Shown here piece after piece: positions 45,101 through 64,000 of a stretch of 64,000 nt of DNA. The notes below the pieces were generated by a model. That model had not been told where the DNA came from, did not search any database, and saw nothing but the letters and a program-made list of their open reading frames with translations. Every line of letters begins with the position of its first letter. Position 1 is the stretch's first letter. Both the position numbers and the translations under genes were made by a program. Location of the stretch: positions 2,535,279-2,599,278 of the forward strand of contig RPFO01000312.1 of NCBI GenBank assembly GCA_009746045.1. Direction: 5' to 3'. The DNA is from Mesostigma viride (taxonomy: Eukaryota > Streptophyta > Mesostigmatophyceae > Mesostigmatales > Mesostigmataceae).

Positions 45101-48100
45101 GTTAATGGGACACGCAAGCATAGACACAAGACATCGTTAATAGGACCTGCAAGCATAGACACCAGACATCGTTAATAGGACCTGCAAGCATAGACACAAG
45201 ACATTGTTAATAGGACCTGCAAGCATAGACACAAGACATTGTTGATAGGACCTGCAAGCATAGACACAAGACATTGTTAATGGGACACGCAAGCATAGAC
45301 ACAAGAAATTGTTCATAAGACATGCAAGCATAGACACAAGACCATCCACGCATTATTAAGATGTTACAAGGTAGTATTATTATTATTCACGAAGAGTATT
45401 GTTGGGTATGGACGCAAGAATGTCCACACGCTCATGCAGGCAAGGATTCAAACATGACTTGAGAGGCAAGTACACACAGACACGTGACGTAAGAGGCACG
45501 CATGCGTGGGTTCTATACGGGCAAACAACGGGTAGTACACAGGCAAACAACGGGCAGTATACGGGCAAACGAGAGCACACAGATGAACCGAACCCATGGA
45601 TGAAGAAACCCTCCGACAAGCTTACCACGTTGGGGGGGAGTAGGTGGGTTGAAACTTGAGGGGAGGGGGGGGCGGAGAAAGCTGTTTCGGTGGCTAGTAA
45701 GGGCTACGCGATGGGCAAGATAAGGACGAGAAAAAACTCACAACCATGGTTGAGAAGCAGAAAAAAGAAAGAGCGTGCGCGCAGGCAAAGGTATAGATAT
45801 TTAGATGGAGCAGACAGCAACTATGGATCCAAAGAATATCAGTATATAGATGGCATATTTAGATGGAGCAGACAGCAACTATGGATCCATAGAATATTAG
45901 TATATAGATGGTATATATAGATGGTATGACATCAAGGAGACAACCAGCGCAGCCCCGCCAGAAATATCGGGAGAATCCGGACCATGGTAGCTCAAGCCTG
46001 CCGTTATCTTTTCCGCGTGTTCGAGTCCTTCAGGATGATGAAGATGAATGGTGATGGAAATGTGTAGCCTGGTGCATTGAAATTATGATAGCATATATAG
46101 ACAGACATAGTTTATCGATATAGCCGGAGCAGACAGCTATACAATAACAGACCGGCACATGGGGCAGAGGGGAGGGTGACAAGTCCCACGCAACTAGCAA
46201 GAGAACAGACTGAGAATAGCTTCCATAAGAAGCTTCTAAACAGAACCCTTCTTGAAAACAGATACTAGAATAATATCTCATACAACTAAATATAAAAATC
46301 TAAAGGAACATTGGCTCCAGCCGTTGTGACAATCATGTACGCCACGCCTTCTCCTGCACGACGGGCATGTGCGTGAGCATCCACCGCGGTGCAAGCTTCC
46401 CTCGCACAACCCTAGTTACTAGAATGCCCTAATAGCGAATCCCAAAATCACTCCTACCAAACCTCATCGTGCAGGATGGGCAGATCCAAAGACCCTGACG
46501 ACACTCACCTCTTCGCTACATTCTCCCCTTTACTACCACACCCTCACGGCCTCACCTGCACGATTGGCATGTCCGTGTGGATCCGCTGCGGCACCTCCAC
46601 CGCCCCGGAACGGAAGTCGCCCCTCCCCAGCTGACCGCAGTCGTTCAGGCCCCACGTGTACAGCTCCCCTGACTCGGTGACGGCGGCGGAAGCAAACTGG
46701 CCGAGTGCGAGGCCCGTGACCTTGAGGCGGGACAGCCAGGGGTTGCGCACGGGGACCGGTTTGGTGGCCTCCAGGTCGCCCGCGCCCAGCTGGCCAAACT
46801 GGGGGAGGGGTGCAGCCAGAGGCATAATGTAGCAGAGAGGTATGCACAGTAGTTGAATATCCATGAGGCAGCCAGCGCAGGTTAAATGTATGCTTTATAC
46901 CTCGCTGGCCAAGCTCGGGGAGGGATGCAGCCAGAAGAGAGCATAGACCAGACTTGCACGTGGCAGAGAGTTCTATCAGGAGAGGGTTGTAGGTAGTAGT
47001 CATATGTGGTAGGAATAATTGTTTTGTTGTTGGTGGTAGTTGTTTGTCGTGGTTGCATGGAGCCCAGATGGCCAAACTGGGGCGTGGCCAGGTGAGGCAC
47101 TCTTATGGCTAAATGTATGTGGTCTTTGACCTGGATTGGAATACATGATATAGGGCCAGGGTCGTTAGATAGTCGCCGTTAGTCAGGGCCAAACCAGGCG
47201 GGGAGCGACCAGAGCTATAGTTACGTACCAGTTAGCCATAATTAAATTAAAGTAACGTGGATTAAATCTGGTGACAGCGTCATCGAGTACCATATAAGGT
47301 ATTGACATTTTAACAATCCAACCCGCGTCGCACAAGGGAAGTATCCAACGAGAAGACCGGTGGGGGATGCCAGGATTAATTGCGCCAACAGTTGTGCCAT
47401 TTGTTGTGCCAACAGTTGTGCCATTCGTTGCGCCATTAGTGGTGCGATCAGTTAAGCCATGAGGTTCGGTTCAGAAAATAGAACGTCCAAAGAGTGATGA
47501 GGCCAATCCGCAAGCCATGCGTGTCAATCCAGGACGGCTGCTTGGCGAGTACAGCATTACTTATTAGGTCCCGTGTTTCAAACCCACGCGCATGGTGGTT
47601 AGCCACCCAATTAGCTTGCTTATTCTAGTGCCCGAGGTGGATGGGGGGTACGACGGAGGGTACACAGCAACACGTGACGGACACAGCAACACGTGTACCC
47701 CTCACCGGTAGGCACGTCGCCTCCAAGAAGCACCCACGAGCAAGCCCCTACGTCCAGGCAAGCTGGGGCGAAAGTTCTCACGGAGCGCCCCGTCGCCAAG
47801 ACTGATAGAAGTACAACCATCATACTACCGTCGAGGCAGGCAGCAAGTGGACACCAAATGCTGCCGAGTGCCGGTATACGTAAGTAAGTACTTGCGTGTC
47901 ATGAGCCTAGATATATCGTCGAGGCAGGCAGCAAGTGGACACCAAATGCTGCCGAGTGCCGGTACGTATAATACCACGTAGTGATCAGACCACAAGAGCA
48001 CGACCACCCCACTCACCACGTTCCAGCCCCACGTGTACACGGCGTCGTCGCTGCCCAGCACCACCCCCGAGTGGCCCTCGTACTGGTACGCGTACCCCCC

Positions 48101-50649
48101 CGCCGCGAGCGCGCGCATGCTCGTCCCCGCGCTCAGTCCCTGCAGCGCCGGGTGCCCTTCATTCCCTGCCGTCACCAGCAACGACCCACCCTGCGCGCTG
48201 CTCCCGATGACCAGCGCGCCACTGGACCCTTGGGGGGCCGCCGAGGGGGCCCCGCGGAGGATGATCTCGGGGCGAAGGTGGGGGAGCTTGGTTGCGTGGA
48301 CGCCCAGCTGGCCCGCGTTGGCCTTGCCCCACCCGTACATGTCGCCGTTGGCGAGAACGGCGACGCTCGTGGATGCGCCCGCGGCCACGAGCACGGTCTT
48401 GAGCTGGTCGCCGCCACCAGCCGTGTAGAGCTCCTGCACGAGCACGGGCTCGGCTTGGGGGATCACGCCCTGGGTGCCCAGGCCTGGGTGGTGGCAGGGG
48501 AGAAGGGGGGGGGAGGCAGAGGGGGAAGGAAGAGGGGAAAGGAAGAGAGAGGGGGTGGGGGCGGGGGCGGGGGGTGGGGAGAATAAGAAGAGGGGAGAGG
48601 AAGAGGGGGAGAGGAAGAGGGTGAGAGGAAGAGGGGGAGAGGAAGAGGGGGAGAGGAAGAGGGTGAGAGGAAGAGGGTGAGAGGAAGAGGGTGAGAGGAA
48701 GAGGGGGAGAGGAAGAGGGTGAGAGGAAGAGGGGGAGAGGAAGAGGGTGAGAGGAAGAGGGGGAGAGGAAGAGGGGGAGAGGAAGAGGGGGAGAGGAAGA
48801 GGGGGAAGCAAGGGCGGGGGGCAAGGATCCGGGGGGGGGAGTGAAGGGGGGGGGGGGGGGGAAGTTCACTTGGTTATGTATGTTAGTATGGCATTCAACT
48901 ACGAGCCTTAAGAGTGTGCCTGTGGGTAGTTGTGAGCGATGTTTGAACGCCATTCGCTGGAAATCTAAACCTCTTCTAGGGGGGCCACAGTGTGTTGGTA
49001 GGTAGCATCGCAGGTATGGGTACTTGGTGGTGCTGTGGTGGAAGGGAATCGGCTCCGACGAGGGAAACCCTGGCATCTGGCCAGCCCGAAGATAGTCACG
49101 CACACACACACACATGCACGCACACGCACACACACATCCATCAATGAGCAAAATAAACTTGAACAAAAGCCTAGCCTATTCAGCACGTCGGGATTCTCGA
49201 ACCAGCACAAAGCAGCAATTCATAATGCCCGGGTTGGAACTGCCCGACTCACTTTTGCATTCGACCAAAGGAAGAAAAAAGCCTAGCCTGTGCGGGGCAA
49301 CCCGTCGTCTCAGGTCAGGTTTCCCATGGCTGGCCCCTCCTCCTGACTCCTCCTGACCCCACCCCTGATTCCTCACGACCCCTCATCTGACAGGGTCTAA
49401 TCAAACTAACCCCAGGATGCCCCCCCCCTAGACTCCCCTTGCTGGCCTGCCCACTGGACTAGGACTCACCCAGCTGCCCGTGCGTGTTCAGCCCCCATGT
49501 GTACACCTTGCCGCCCGGCGTGACCCCGACCGTGTGCTGGCGCCCGCACGCGACTGACGCCAGTAGCAACGTCTTGTCCCCCACCGGGTGTGGCGTGGAC
49601 AGCACGTTCGCGTTCCCACCCCGAGTCTCGGTGCCGAACCCAGGGACACCCAGCATGCCCCCCGAGTTGTCCCCGAATGCGTACACCTCCCCCGCCTCGG
49701 TTAGCAGCATGCTGTGCTCGAGCCCCGCGCACACGGCGACCACGCGAGGCAGCGCCAGGGTCCCTGCCGCGGCCACGGGGAGCAGCTGCATCGTCGCCAT
49801 GTCCTTGGAGACGACGTCGGGCACGAACCCGAGCTGGCCGGCGTTGTTGCGGCCCCAGGAGTACATCTGGCCGCCCTCGGTGAGGAGGATGGAGTGGTGG
49901 CCGCCGCACACGATGGTGCGGATGCGAGCCGAGCTCCCCGCGGGGGTGGCCGCGACACCGCCCCCTAAGGCCACGGGGAGGATGGCTTGGACGACCCCCG
50001 TGTGAGCTTTCTTCTCGCCAGTACCGAGCTGGCCGAACGTGTTGTCGCCCCACGCGAAGACCATCCCGGCGGCCGTCCAGGCGATGGAATGCCAGTGGCC
50101 AGCACAGATGCCGACGACCTTGTCGAGCCCGCTCAGGGGGAGCTTGAGCCGGCGGGGGATGTTCAGCTGGGAGGTGACGTCGTCGAGCGCCAGCTGGCGC
50201 CGCGTGTTGCAGCCCCACAGGTAGATGTCGCCCTTGGTCGTGAGCGCGACCGAGTGGGCCTCGCCGACGGCGATCGACTGGAATGTCTCGCCAAAGAGGG
50301 AGGGGATGGGGACGAGCGAGTTGCGGTCGCGGTAGTCGCCCAGGCCGAGCTGCCCGAACGTGTTGTCGCCGGACACGAACAGCTTCCCGGGCGCCGCGAT
50401 GATCATCATATGGCCGTCAACCTGGTCGCTCCCGCCGAGTGCCACGGCGGTGACTACTTTGGGCTTGAGAATGGCGACGCGCGTGGGGCGTCGCCGGTCC
50501 TCCGTGTCCACCAGGCCTAACTGCCCTACGTTATTCCGCCCGAACGCGTAGAGCTCGGCATCCGCTTGCGGCTCGGCAGCGGCAGCAGCCGCGGTGTCGA
50601 GCCATAAACAACACGCGAGCAGCACTAACCAACTCCTTCGGCTAGCCAT
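42115..50649 (-). CDS. secreted 14-repeat RCC1 protein (double beta-propeller)
   Basis: Six exons, minus strand: 50649-49470, 48483-48017, 46798-46556, 44903-44766, 43829-43530, 42462-42115 (TGA). They give about 891 residues. Introns are GT-CAG; the first is phase 1, the others phase 0. Residues 1-25 are a signal peptide ([18 protein letters not shown]). Fourteen RCC1 repeats are recognisable by Y/F-x-W/F-G-x-N-x-x-G-Q-L-G, e.g. [48 protein letters not shown] (rejoined across intron 2) and [17 protein letters not shown]1 repeats usually build seven-bladed propellers, so two are expected. No catalytic domain or membrane helix is seen, so a secreted or vesicular binding role is inferred. Introns 3, 4 and 5 all follow a Gln codon at the same repeat position, pointing to repeat-unit duplication. 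Each intron carries at least one tandem duplication or array. Confidence 0.9.
42521..42655. repeat. 9-bp minisatellite (ATGGAGTGC)15 in RCC1 intron 5
   Basis: Fifteen nearly perfect 9-bp units. Open frames of Cys-Met-Glu or His-Ala-Leu across it are artefacts, since it lies between exon 6 (ending 42462) and exon 5. Confidence 0.97.
43069..43199. repeat. 31-bp tandem repeat, four units, RCC1 intron 5
   Basis: GTATGCAGCCTAGAATGTT followed by ATCAATCTCGTG recurs with period 31. Confidence 0.92.
43395..43462. repeat. short interstitial telomere-like tract
   Basis: CCCTAAACCCTAAAACCCTA with neighbouring CCCTAACCCC words mixes TTTAGGG- and TTTTAGGG-type units. It is degenerate and intronic (RCC1 intron 5), so it is not a chromosome end. 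Confidence 0.6.
43901..44055. repeat. (CCCA)39 microsatellite in RCC1 intron 4
   Basis: Pure CCCA/CCAC run, about 155 bp, 70 bp from the start of exon 5 on the gene's upstream side. Confidence 0.97.
44936..45342. repeat. 35-bp minisatellite, about 11.6 units, RCC1 intron 3
   Basis: Units of GCAAGCATAGACACAAGACA followed by TTGTTAATAGGACC(T/A) recur every 35 bp with few changes. The array starts 33 bp from the acceptor of exon 4. Confidence 0.97.
45795..45925. repeat. 56-bp tandem duplication, RCC1 intron 3
   Basis: ATTTAGATGGAGCAGACAGC followed by AACTATGGATCCA is repeated twice, with AGTATATAGATGG between copies. Confidence 0.85.
45929..46090 (+). mobile_element. SINE-D copy, RCC1 intron 3
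   Basis: ATCAAGGAGACAACCAGCGC, then TGGTAGCTCAAGCC (A-box-like) and GTGTTCGAGTCC (B-box-like), then GTGATGGAAATGTGTAGCC. It has the best B box of the family in this window. Confidence 0.8.
47829..47964. repeat. 48-bp direct repeats flanking a 40-bp insert with LINE-B tail (RCC1 intron 2)
   Basis: 47829-47876 and 47917-47964 are identical (CGTCGAGGCAGGCAGCAAGT to GAGTGCCGGTA). Between them, GTAAGTAAGTACTTGCGTGT followed by CAT is the antisense LINE-B terminus with its tail. The layout is that of a target-site duplication, though far longer than the 8-12 bp seen for other insertions. Confidence 0.8.
48583..48808. repeat. 14-bp purine-rich minisatellite, RCC1 intron 1
   Basis: About 16 units of GAGAGGAAGAGGG(G/T). 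Being near the 3' end of the intron, it gives a long pyrimidine tract upstream of the exon 2 acceptor on the coding strand. Confidence 0.93.
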
Positions 50650-51574
50650 CTCGCTTAGCCTTGCTATATTCCCCTATGCATACTGTGCAGTTAAAAGGAC
50701 GCATTCCATGTCATTGCAAAACCTCACACAAACAAGTGCTTTCTGGCGATGGCAACCAATTTAAGTCCGCCTGCTTACTCCCTCCCTGAAATGGCTAGGT
50801 CTTCTCATGCTCGTAGTGTAAATTTGTATGGCCCTGGATGCGGCTAAGAACGTTTTGCCACGACAAAAGACTCTGTTCTTATGTGCGTAGTCATGATACT
50901 ATTGTGTCAAAACATGAACTTGGCCAAGGCAGCAATTCCATTGCTATCACAGAATGACCGTGCCAACGCCTAAATATTTCTCTCTCTTTCCGTCGAGTCA
51001 AAGTTGTCCGTCAACGCGCGCTGGCAGCATGAGGCTGTGAACGGACCTTCGCAATGTTTCTGCTGTCATCTGAGAGGTGGCTGCCAGTTGCCACGTGTAT
51101 CGCAATCCCCCCCACGTGCAATTTTTAGGAAGGCAGCATAATTATCACCTCGAGTGGATAATAATGGGCTATGGGCGCGCTTCGTTGCTTACACTGTGGG
51201 GGCTTCCTGATGCTTCTGTCGTTTCGATGGCTTTTGCAATGTGAATCTGACCAATTATTGATGGAAATCTCGATATCTCGGGGCACGTATAGCTCGTAGA
51301 ATACCGCTTATTGCCGACATTGTCCTGGATATACCTACAACGGCGTCGACTCCCCTGTTATAGCATTATCGGCAGTTACCTGACAACGTATCATCGTGCC
51401 GGGTTTGATGAAATCCCGGGCAGGACCTCTCTCGAGCTGGGACACAGTGCATAGCGCCCTCATAACACAATCCCTGATTGCAAGTATTTGATTAGGAGGC
51501 TGCATTGGTAGCACAGCATAATCGATCTAGTACTTGGCTGCTACTTTCTGTTTTGTCATTATCTTTCATCGTAA
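50650..51574. promoter_or_regulatory. 925-bp divergent intergenic region
   Basis: Separates the start of the RCC1 protein gene (minus) from that of the CA1Pase-like gene (plus). It must hold both promoters and 5' UTRs. No TATA box or other defined element can be named with confidence, and no repeat family invades it. Confidence 0.6.
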
Positions 51575-60305
<8,731 letters not shown>

Positions 60306-60599
60306 GTGAAACCGCGGATACTAGATGTGGCTTATGCCATCCCATTCATGAAGGCAGGTTTGGGGAAAGATCAGCACGCAATATCAACGCGCAAGGGGGA
60401 TTCGCCGTTGAGCCCATCCGAGACCATGCATGTCCCTACATTCAAGGCCAAAGTGAATGCATATGAGTTGCACATGGAGTGCTCTATACGAGCACTCCAC
60501 ACATACATTTATACATGAATATGTCAAGGAGATGAATATGTGCCCGTACTTTCGAAAGCTAAAATTTTGTCCTTCTCACTGGATGATATGACTAATGTG

Positions 60600-60733
60600 C
60601 TCTGGCATGGCTGACGGCGGAGCTCAGAACTTACGCTTCTGAGCCCCAAATGCGGGGCTCAGATCAATGGCCTCAGTCAGATCAATCATACAAGCATTCG
60701 ATGCGTCTTTTTCAGACGCACCCGCCAGTATAT
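60600..60733. mobile_element. hairpin element H, copy 3
   Basis: CATGGCTGACGGCGGAGCTC, the inverted pair GAGCCCC/GGGGCTC and the final hairpin TGCGTCTTTTTCAGACGCA. It is the best preserved of three copies, just downstream of the CA1Pase-like gene. Confidence 0.75.
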
Positions 60734-61059
60734 TCAGTTACGGCTGAAACACAGTATTGAAAAAGTTACGCACGTGACACGATCCAGGCTGTGACGACCC
60801 CAAAAGCTAGCCGCGGTAAATTGGAGGAGCTTTCCGGCTCCCAGCCCAACCCACTCGCCCTTGCCGGCTGCCCCCCGGCTCAGCCGCCCGGATTACCGGC
60901 CCGCTCACTCATCGCCAAGCGCCTAACCCGAGCCCAAGAAACCTTGCCACAAACATAAATGGAGTCACTTTTAGGTCCGGCCAGCCCGGCAACGCACGTG
61001 CGTTTCTCCCTCTTCGATTGGTAACATCTGACCAGGGGACAATGTACCCAGGTCGTCCT
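60734..61059. other. no gene recognised
   Basis: GC-rich unique sequence between element H and LINE-B. Confidence 0.35.
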
Positions 61060-61190
61060 GGATATGGTTGGGGCACAGTGATGCAGACGATATTTGTAAC
61101 TTTCGTGTAATTATTCTTCTAACGAGATTAGCTAGCATAGTATTCCGTGGCATGCCCATGCACATGACACTTAAGTACTTACTTACTTCC
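61060..61190 (+). mobile_element. LINE-B 3' end leading into giant arrays
   Basis: GATGCAGACGATATTTGTAA, GTGTAATTATTCTTCTAACG and CATGACACTTAAGTACTTAC match LINE-B. The CTTA tail then passes into CTGG and CCTA tetranucleotides. Confidence 0.85.
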
Positions 61191-61214
61191 TGATCCTTGC
61201 ATGCCTGCTTGCTT

Positions 61215-61715
<501 letters not shown>

Positions 61716-61750
61716 TACTCACTTACTACTTACTTACAATTCCTGACTTG

Positions 61751-62280
61751 CCTACCTACCTACCTACCTACCTACCTACCTACCTACCTACCTACCTACC
61801 TACCTACCTACCTACCTACCTACCTACCTACCTACCTACCTACCTACCTACCTACCTACCTACCTACCTACCTACCTACCTACCTACCTACCTACCTACC
61901 TACCTACCTACCTACCTACCTACCTACCTACCTACCTACCTACCTACCTACCTACCTACCTACTACCTACCTACCTACTCTACCTACCTACCTCAGTACC
62001 TACCTCAGTACCTACCTACCTACCTACCTACCTACCTACCTACCTACCTACCTACCTACCTACCTACCTACCTACCTACCTACCTACCTACCTACCTACC
62101 TACCTACCTACCTACCTACCTACCTACCTACCTACCTACCTACCTACCTACCTACCTACCTACCTACCTACCTACCTACCTACCTACCTACCTACCTACC
62201 TACCTACCGGCCTACCGGCCTACCGGCCTACCTACCTACCTACCTACCTACCTACCGGCCTACCGGCCTACCTACCGGCT
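61751..62280. repeat. (CCTA)n microsatellite, about 530 bp
   Basis: About 130 units. Interruptions cluster at 61960-62005, and CCGG variants appear near the right end (62207-62280). Only 35 bases with CTTA character separate it from the CTGG array. Confidence 0.98.
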
Positions 62281-62285
62281 ACCTA

Positions 62286-62395
62286 CTCACTTACTTACAA
62301 TTACTTACAATTACTTACAATTACTTACAATTACATACTTACTTACTTACAATTACATACATACTTACTTACTTACTTACTTATACTTCCTAACC
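62286..62395. repeat. CTTA / TTACAATTAC tandem tract
   Basis: TTACAATTAC recurs five to six times among CTTA units, continuing the tetranucleotide theme of the LINE-B tail. Confidence 0.85.
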
Positions 62396-62400
62396 GTACT

Positions 62401-63311
62401 TACGTACTTCGTTTCTCATTCTTTTGTCTCCTTGATACTTACCGGCTAGGTCTTCCAGCAGTATCAGGTAGCATGTACAGGAACACAAGATCTTTTCGCT
62501 CATGCACGAGGGATGAACTTTTGGCTACAACGCGACTCGGAGTGGCTTTTCACTCCGATCGACTAGAGACGCTCCGGAGCGCCTTTCTATCCTGACCAGC
62601 GTCTTTCAGCACAAAGAATCCGAACTTCTCGCTGCGCTCCGCGGCCTGGCAGCCTCCCGCCCAGCGCCGGGAGCCACACCGGCTCCCTCCCTCTGCAAGG
62701 ATATGACATCCGCGCAGTGCTGAAGGAGCACATGACCTGGCGCCGCTGGCAGCCGAGAAGCTAATGCAACGCTGATCGACCATCATTGACGCTCAACCCG
62801 GTGGAGGCCCGGGTCGATCGATCTTCAATATGCGGAAACCAAGGTCACTGTTACAGTCACCCACAATTAAGCTCCAACCCCAGCACACGGCGCTGCCGCA
62901 GTCTGACTGCGGCGCAGGCTTCTGAGGCGCATGCCGCCCTAGTAGTTTCTCGCCTAAAACAGGCCGGTGGAGGGCTAGTGGGAGCCTGCTCGTCAAGAAG
63001 CTCGATCGACGCCATCGCCGCCCAAACCGAGCTAGGCCCTGGCCGCGCAGGTCCTGGAGATTGCAGCGCCGATTGCCACCATCGCTGCCCACCCCGCCGG
63101 CAGAATCATGGCAGCCGCTTCAGTGCCACACTCCGACTACGCGGACCTACTGCGGCCGGTGACCAGCGACCACTACGACCACAGATGCCATCGCCACGAA
63201 GCGGCAGGAGATGTCAGCCCAATAGCCTATGCAACGCCGAGCGGAAGCGTGCGAGGACACGTACCGACCCGGAGGATAAGCGGCTTTCCTTCCGTTCCCT
63301 GGAGGATAATT
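62401..63311 (+). other. possible degraded retroelement coding sequence
   Basis: GC-rich, open in several frames (e.g. 62786-63334, +) and directly followed by a LINE-A/SINE-1 type terminus at 63312. No motif is recognised, and the ORF1 assignment is only a guess from its Ala/Gln-rich composition and position. Confidence 0.3.
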
Positions 63312-63367
63312 ACAAGCACTCTGGTGCTCTGTGACTCCCCAACGGGAGCACGTGTTTAATTAATTAA
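63312..63367 (+). mobile_element. LINE-A/SINE-1 type 3' terminus, sense
   Basis: AGCACTCTGGTGCTCTGTGA, then CTCCCCAACGGGAGCACG and a TTTAATTAATTAA tail. It shows the shared 3' stem-loop in sense orientation. Confidence 0.8.
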
Positions 63368-63419
63368 CCCAATGTGCTCTTGAATACAAAAATGTTTATT
63401 TACATATTTCGTATACACA

Positions 63420-63540
63420 AAGATAGCCAGCAGGCGGCTCCCGCGGCCTTCGCGTCTTTCCTCTCAGACAACTACCCTAGTCCTTCCACGGCGTTGGATC
63501 GTCGCCATGCGTCCAGGCATAGTTGTCTCACTTCATATTC
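63420..63540. repeat. interspersed repeat F, copy 2
   Basis: CTTCGCGTCTTTCCTCTCAG and CAGGCATAGTTGTCTCACTT match 20700-20830. Confidence 0.75.
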
Positions 63541-63601
63541 TTTGTGTACGTCTCAAAGATCAATTCTCAAATTCTATAGCTCTCGGAACCTACAAGCGCA
63601 T

Positions 63602-63740
63602 TAATTAATTAATTAATTAATTAAACTCGTGCTCCCGTTGGGGAGTCACGGAGCACCGAAGTGCTTTTAATCCCTGTGTGTGCACTACAGGAGAAAGGGC
63701 AGAGACCCCCAGTCTCCTTCATGCCAAAGGCATGCCCCAG
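63602..63740 (-). mobile_element. 139-bp SINE-1 copy
   Basis: The 12-bp duplication CTACAAGCGCAT (63590-63601 and 63741-63752) flanks a TTAATTAA tail, the stem-loop, CACCGAAGTGCTTTTAATCC and the body through AAGGCATGCCCCAG. It is 5'-truncated and recent. Confidence 0.95.
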
Positions 63741-63752
63741 CTACAAGCGCAT

Positions 63753-64000
63753 GATTAGATTTAATCTAAAAACAGCTACGCACGCTATGTACATGAGTCA
63801 TGAGCTAGTCTGGTGCAATCTATAATCATATCATATATACTATACAATACATACACCGGAAGATGTCGATCTCCGATCCTTGTCGAAATGGGAATATCTT
63901 GCATACATCCAAATAGCCACCACATGGCCAACAGGACAAGAGCTGGGTGCACCAGCTAAAATTCAGTACAGAGGTCGATACACGGGGTGCACATCGTATG
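63753..64000. other. no feature recognised
   Basis: AT-rich end of the window with no gene or repeat copy seen. Confidence 0.35.

Noticed and set aside
44936-45342. Possible CRISPR array (regular 35-bp repeats)
   Set aside because: Repeats are contiguous with no unique spacers, the host is eukaryotic, and the array lies in an intron.
46799-47100. Extra RCC1 exon ([11 protein letters not shown]) in intron 2
   Set aside because: It starts after an acceptor-like CCCCAG followed by TTTGGCC, like exon 3, but the frame leads into poly-Thr/Asn and a stop with no RCC1 repeat. It is probably a duplicated exon edge.
48159-49166. 335-codon Ser/Pro/Leu-rich protein on the minus strand
   Set aside because: A shadow frame of RCC1 exon 2 joined to the purine-rich minisatellite of intron 1.

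Overview
This window is nuclear DNA from a eukaryote, most likely a green alga or another member of the green lineage. Three things point there. Genes carry GT-AG introns with CAG acceptors. One gene encodes a tandem-domain histidine phosphatase of the plant and algal 2-carboxyarabinitol-1-phosphatase type. A short CCCTAAA/CCCTAAAA tract of plant and algal telomere type lies in one intron. I cannot name the species. The DNA is gene-poor and packed with retrotransposons, SINEs and very long, nearly pure microsatellites. Most long open frames in it are translated microsatellite and not genes.

Four well supported genes were assembled from the sequence. (1) 14991-16232 (-): intronless organelle-type formyltetrahydrofolate deformylase (PURU). 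(2) 26533-28458 (-): two-exon, membrane-anchored alpha carbonic anhydrase. (3) 42115-50649 (-): six-exon secreted protein with 14 RCC1 repeats, probably two seven-bladed propellers. (4) 51575-60305 (+): nine-exon, 567-residue CA1Pase-like protein with an intact first and a catalytically dead second phosphatase domain. Genes 3 and 4 are head to head across 925 bp. A fifth, weaker three-exon gene at 7210-8320 (-) has an in-frame TAG and is probably decaying. Carbonic anhydrase, CA1Pase and PURU all touch CO2 fixation or photorespiration, but they are far apart and I do not claim a cluster.

The rest is mobile DNA. Three related APE-type LINE families were worked out here (called A, B and C). LINE-A ends in a stem-loop plus a TTAA-type tail and has a short CATC/GGAT run in its 3' UTR. 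LINE-B ends in a CTTA tail. LINE-C ends in a perfect 8-bp hairpin plus a TTAA-type tail. A short element (SINE-1) shares the 3' stem-loop of LINE-A. Two tRNA-like SINEs (SINE-D, SINE-E), several inverted-repeat elements and a TTAA-flanked piggyBac-like element are also present. Target-site duplications of 8-12 bp support ten insertions, many of them nested.

Layout: 1-4780 simple and complex tandem repeats; 4785-5657 LINE-A tail with SINE-1 and a 514-bp GGAT array; 7210-8320 decaying gene; 9000-11020 MITEs and SINE-D; 11510-14542 nested LINE-C/LINE-A/SINE-1/LINE-B; 14991-16232 PURU; 17630-26115 duplications, SINEs, LINE fragments and ORF1 relics; 26533-28458 carbonic anhydrase; 30184-41834 a dense retrotransposon field ending in a 1.9-kb LINE-A with reverse transcriptase; 42115-60305 the divergent gene pair with tandem arrays in the introns; 60600-64000 a hairpin element, LINE-B tail, two giant tetranucleotide arrays and SINE-1.
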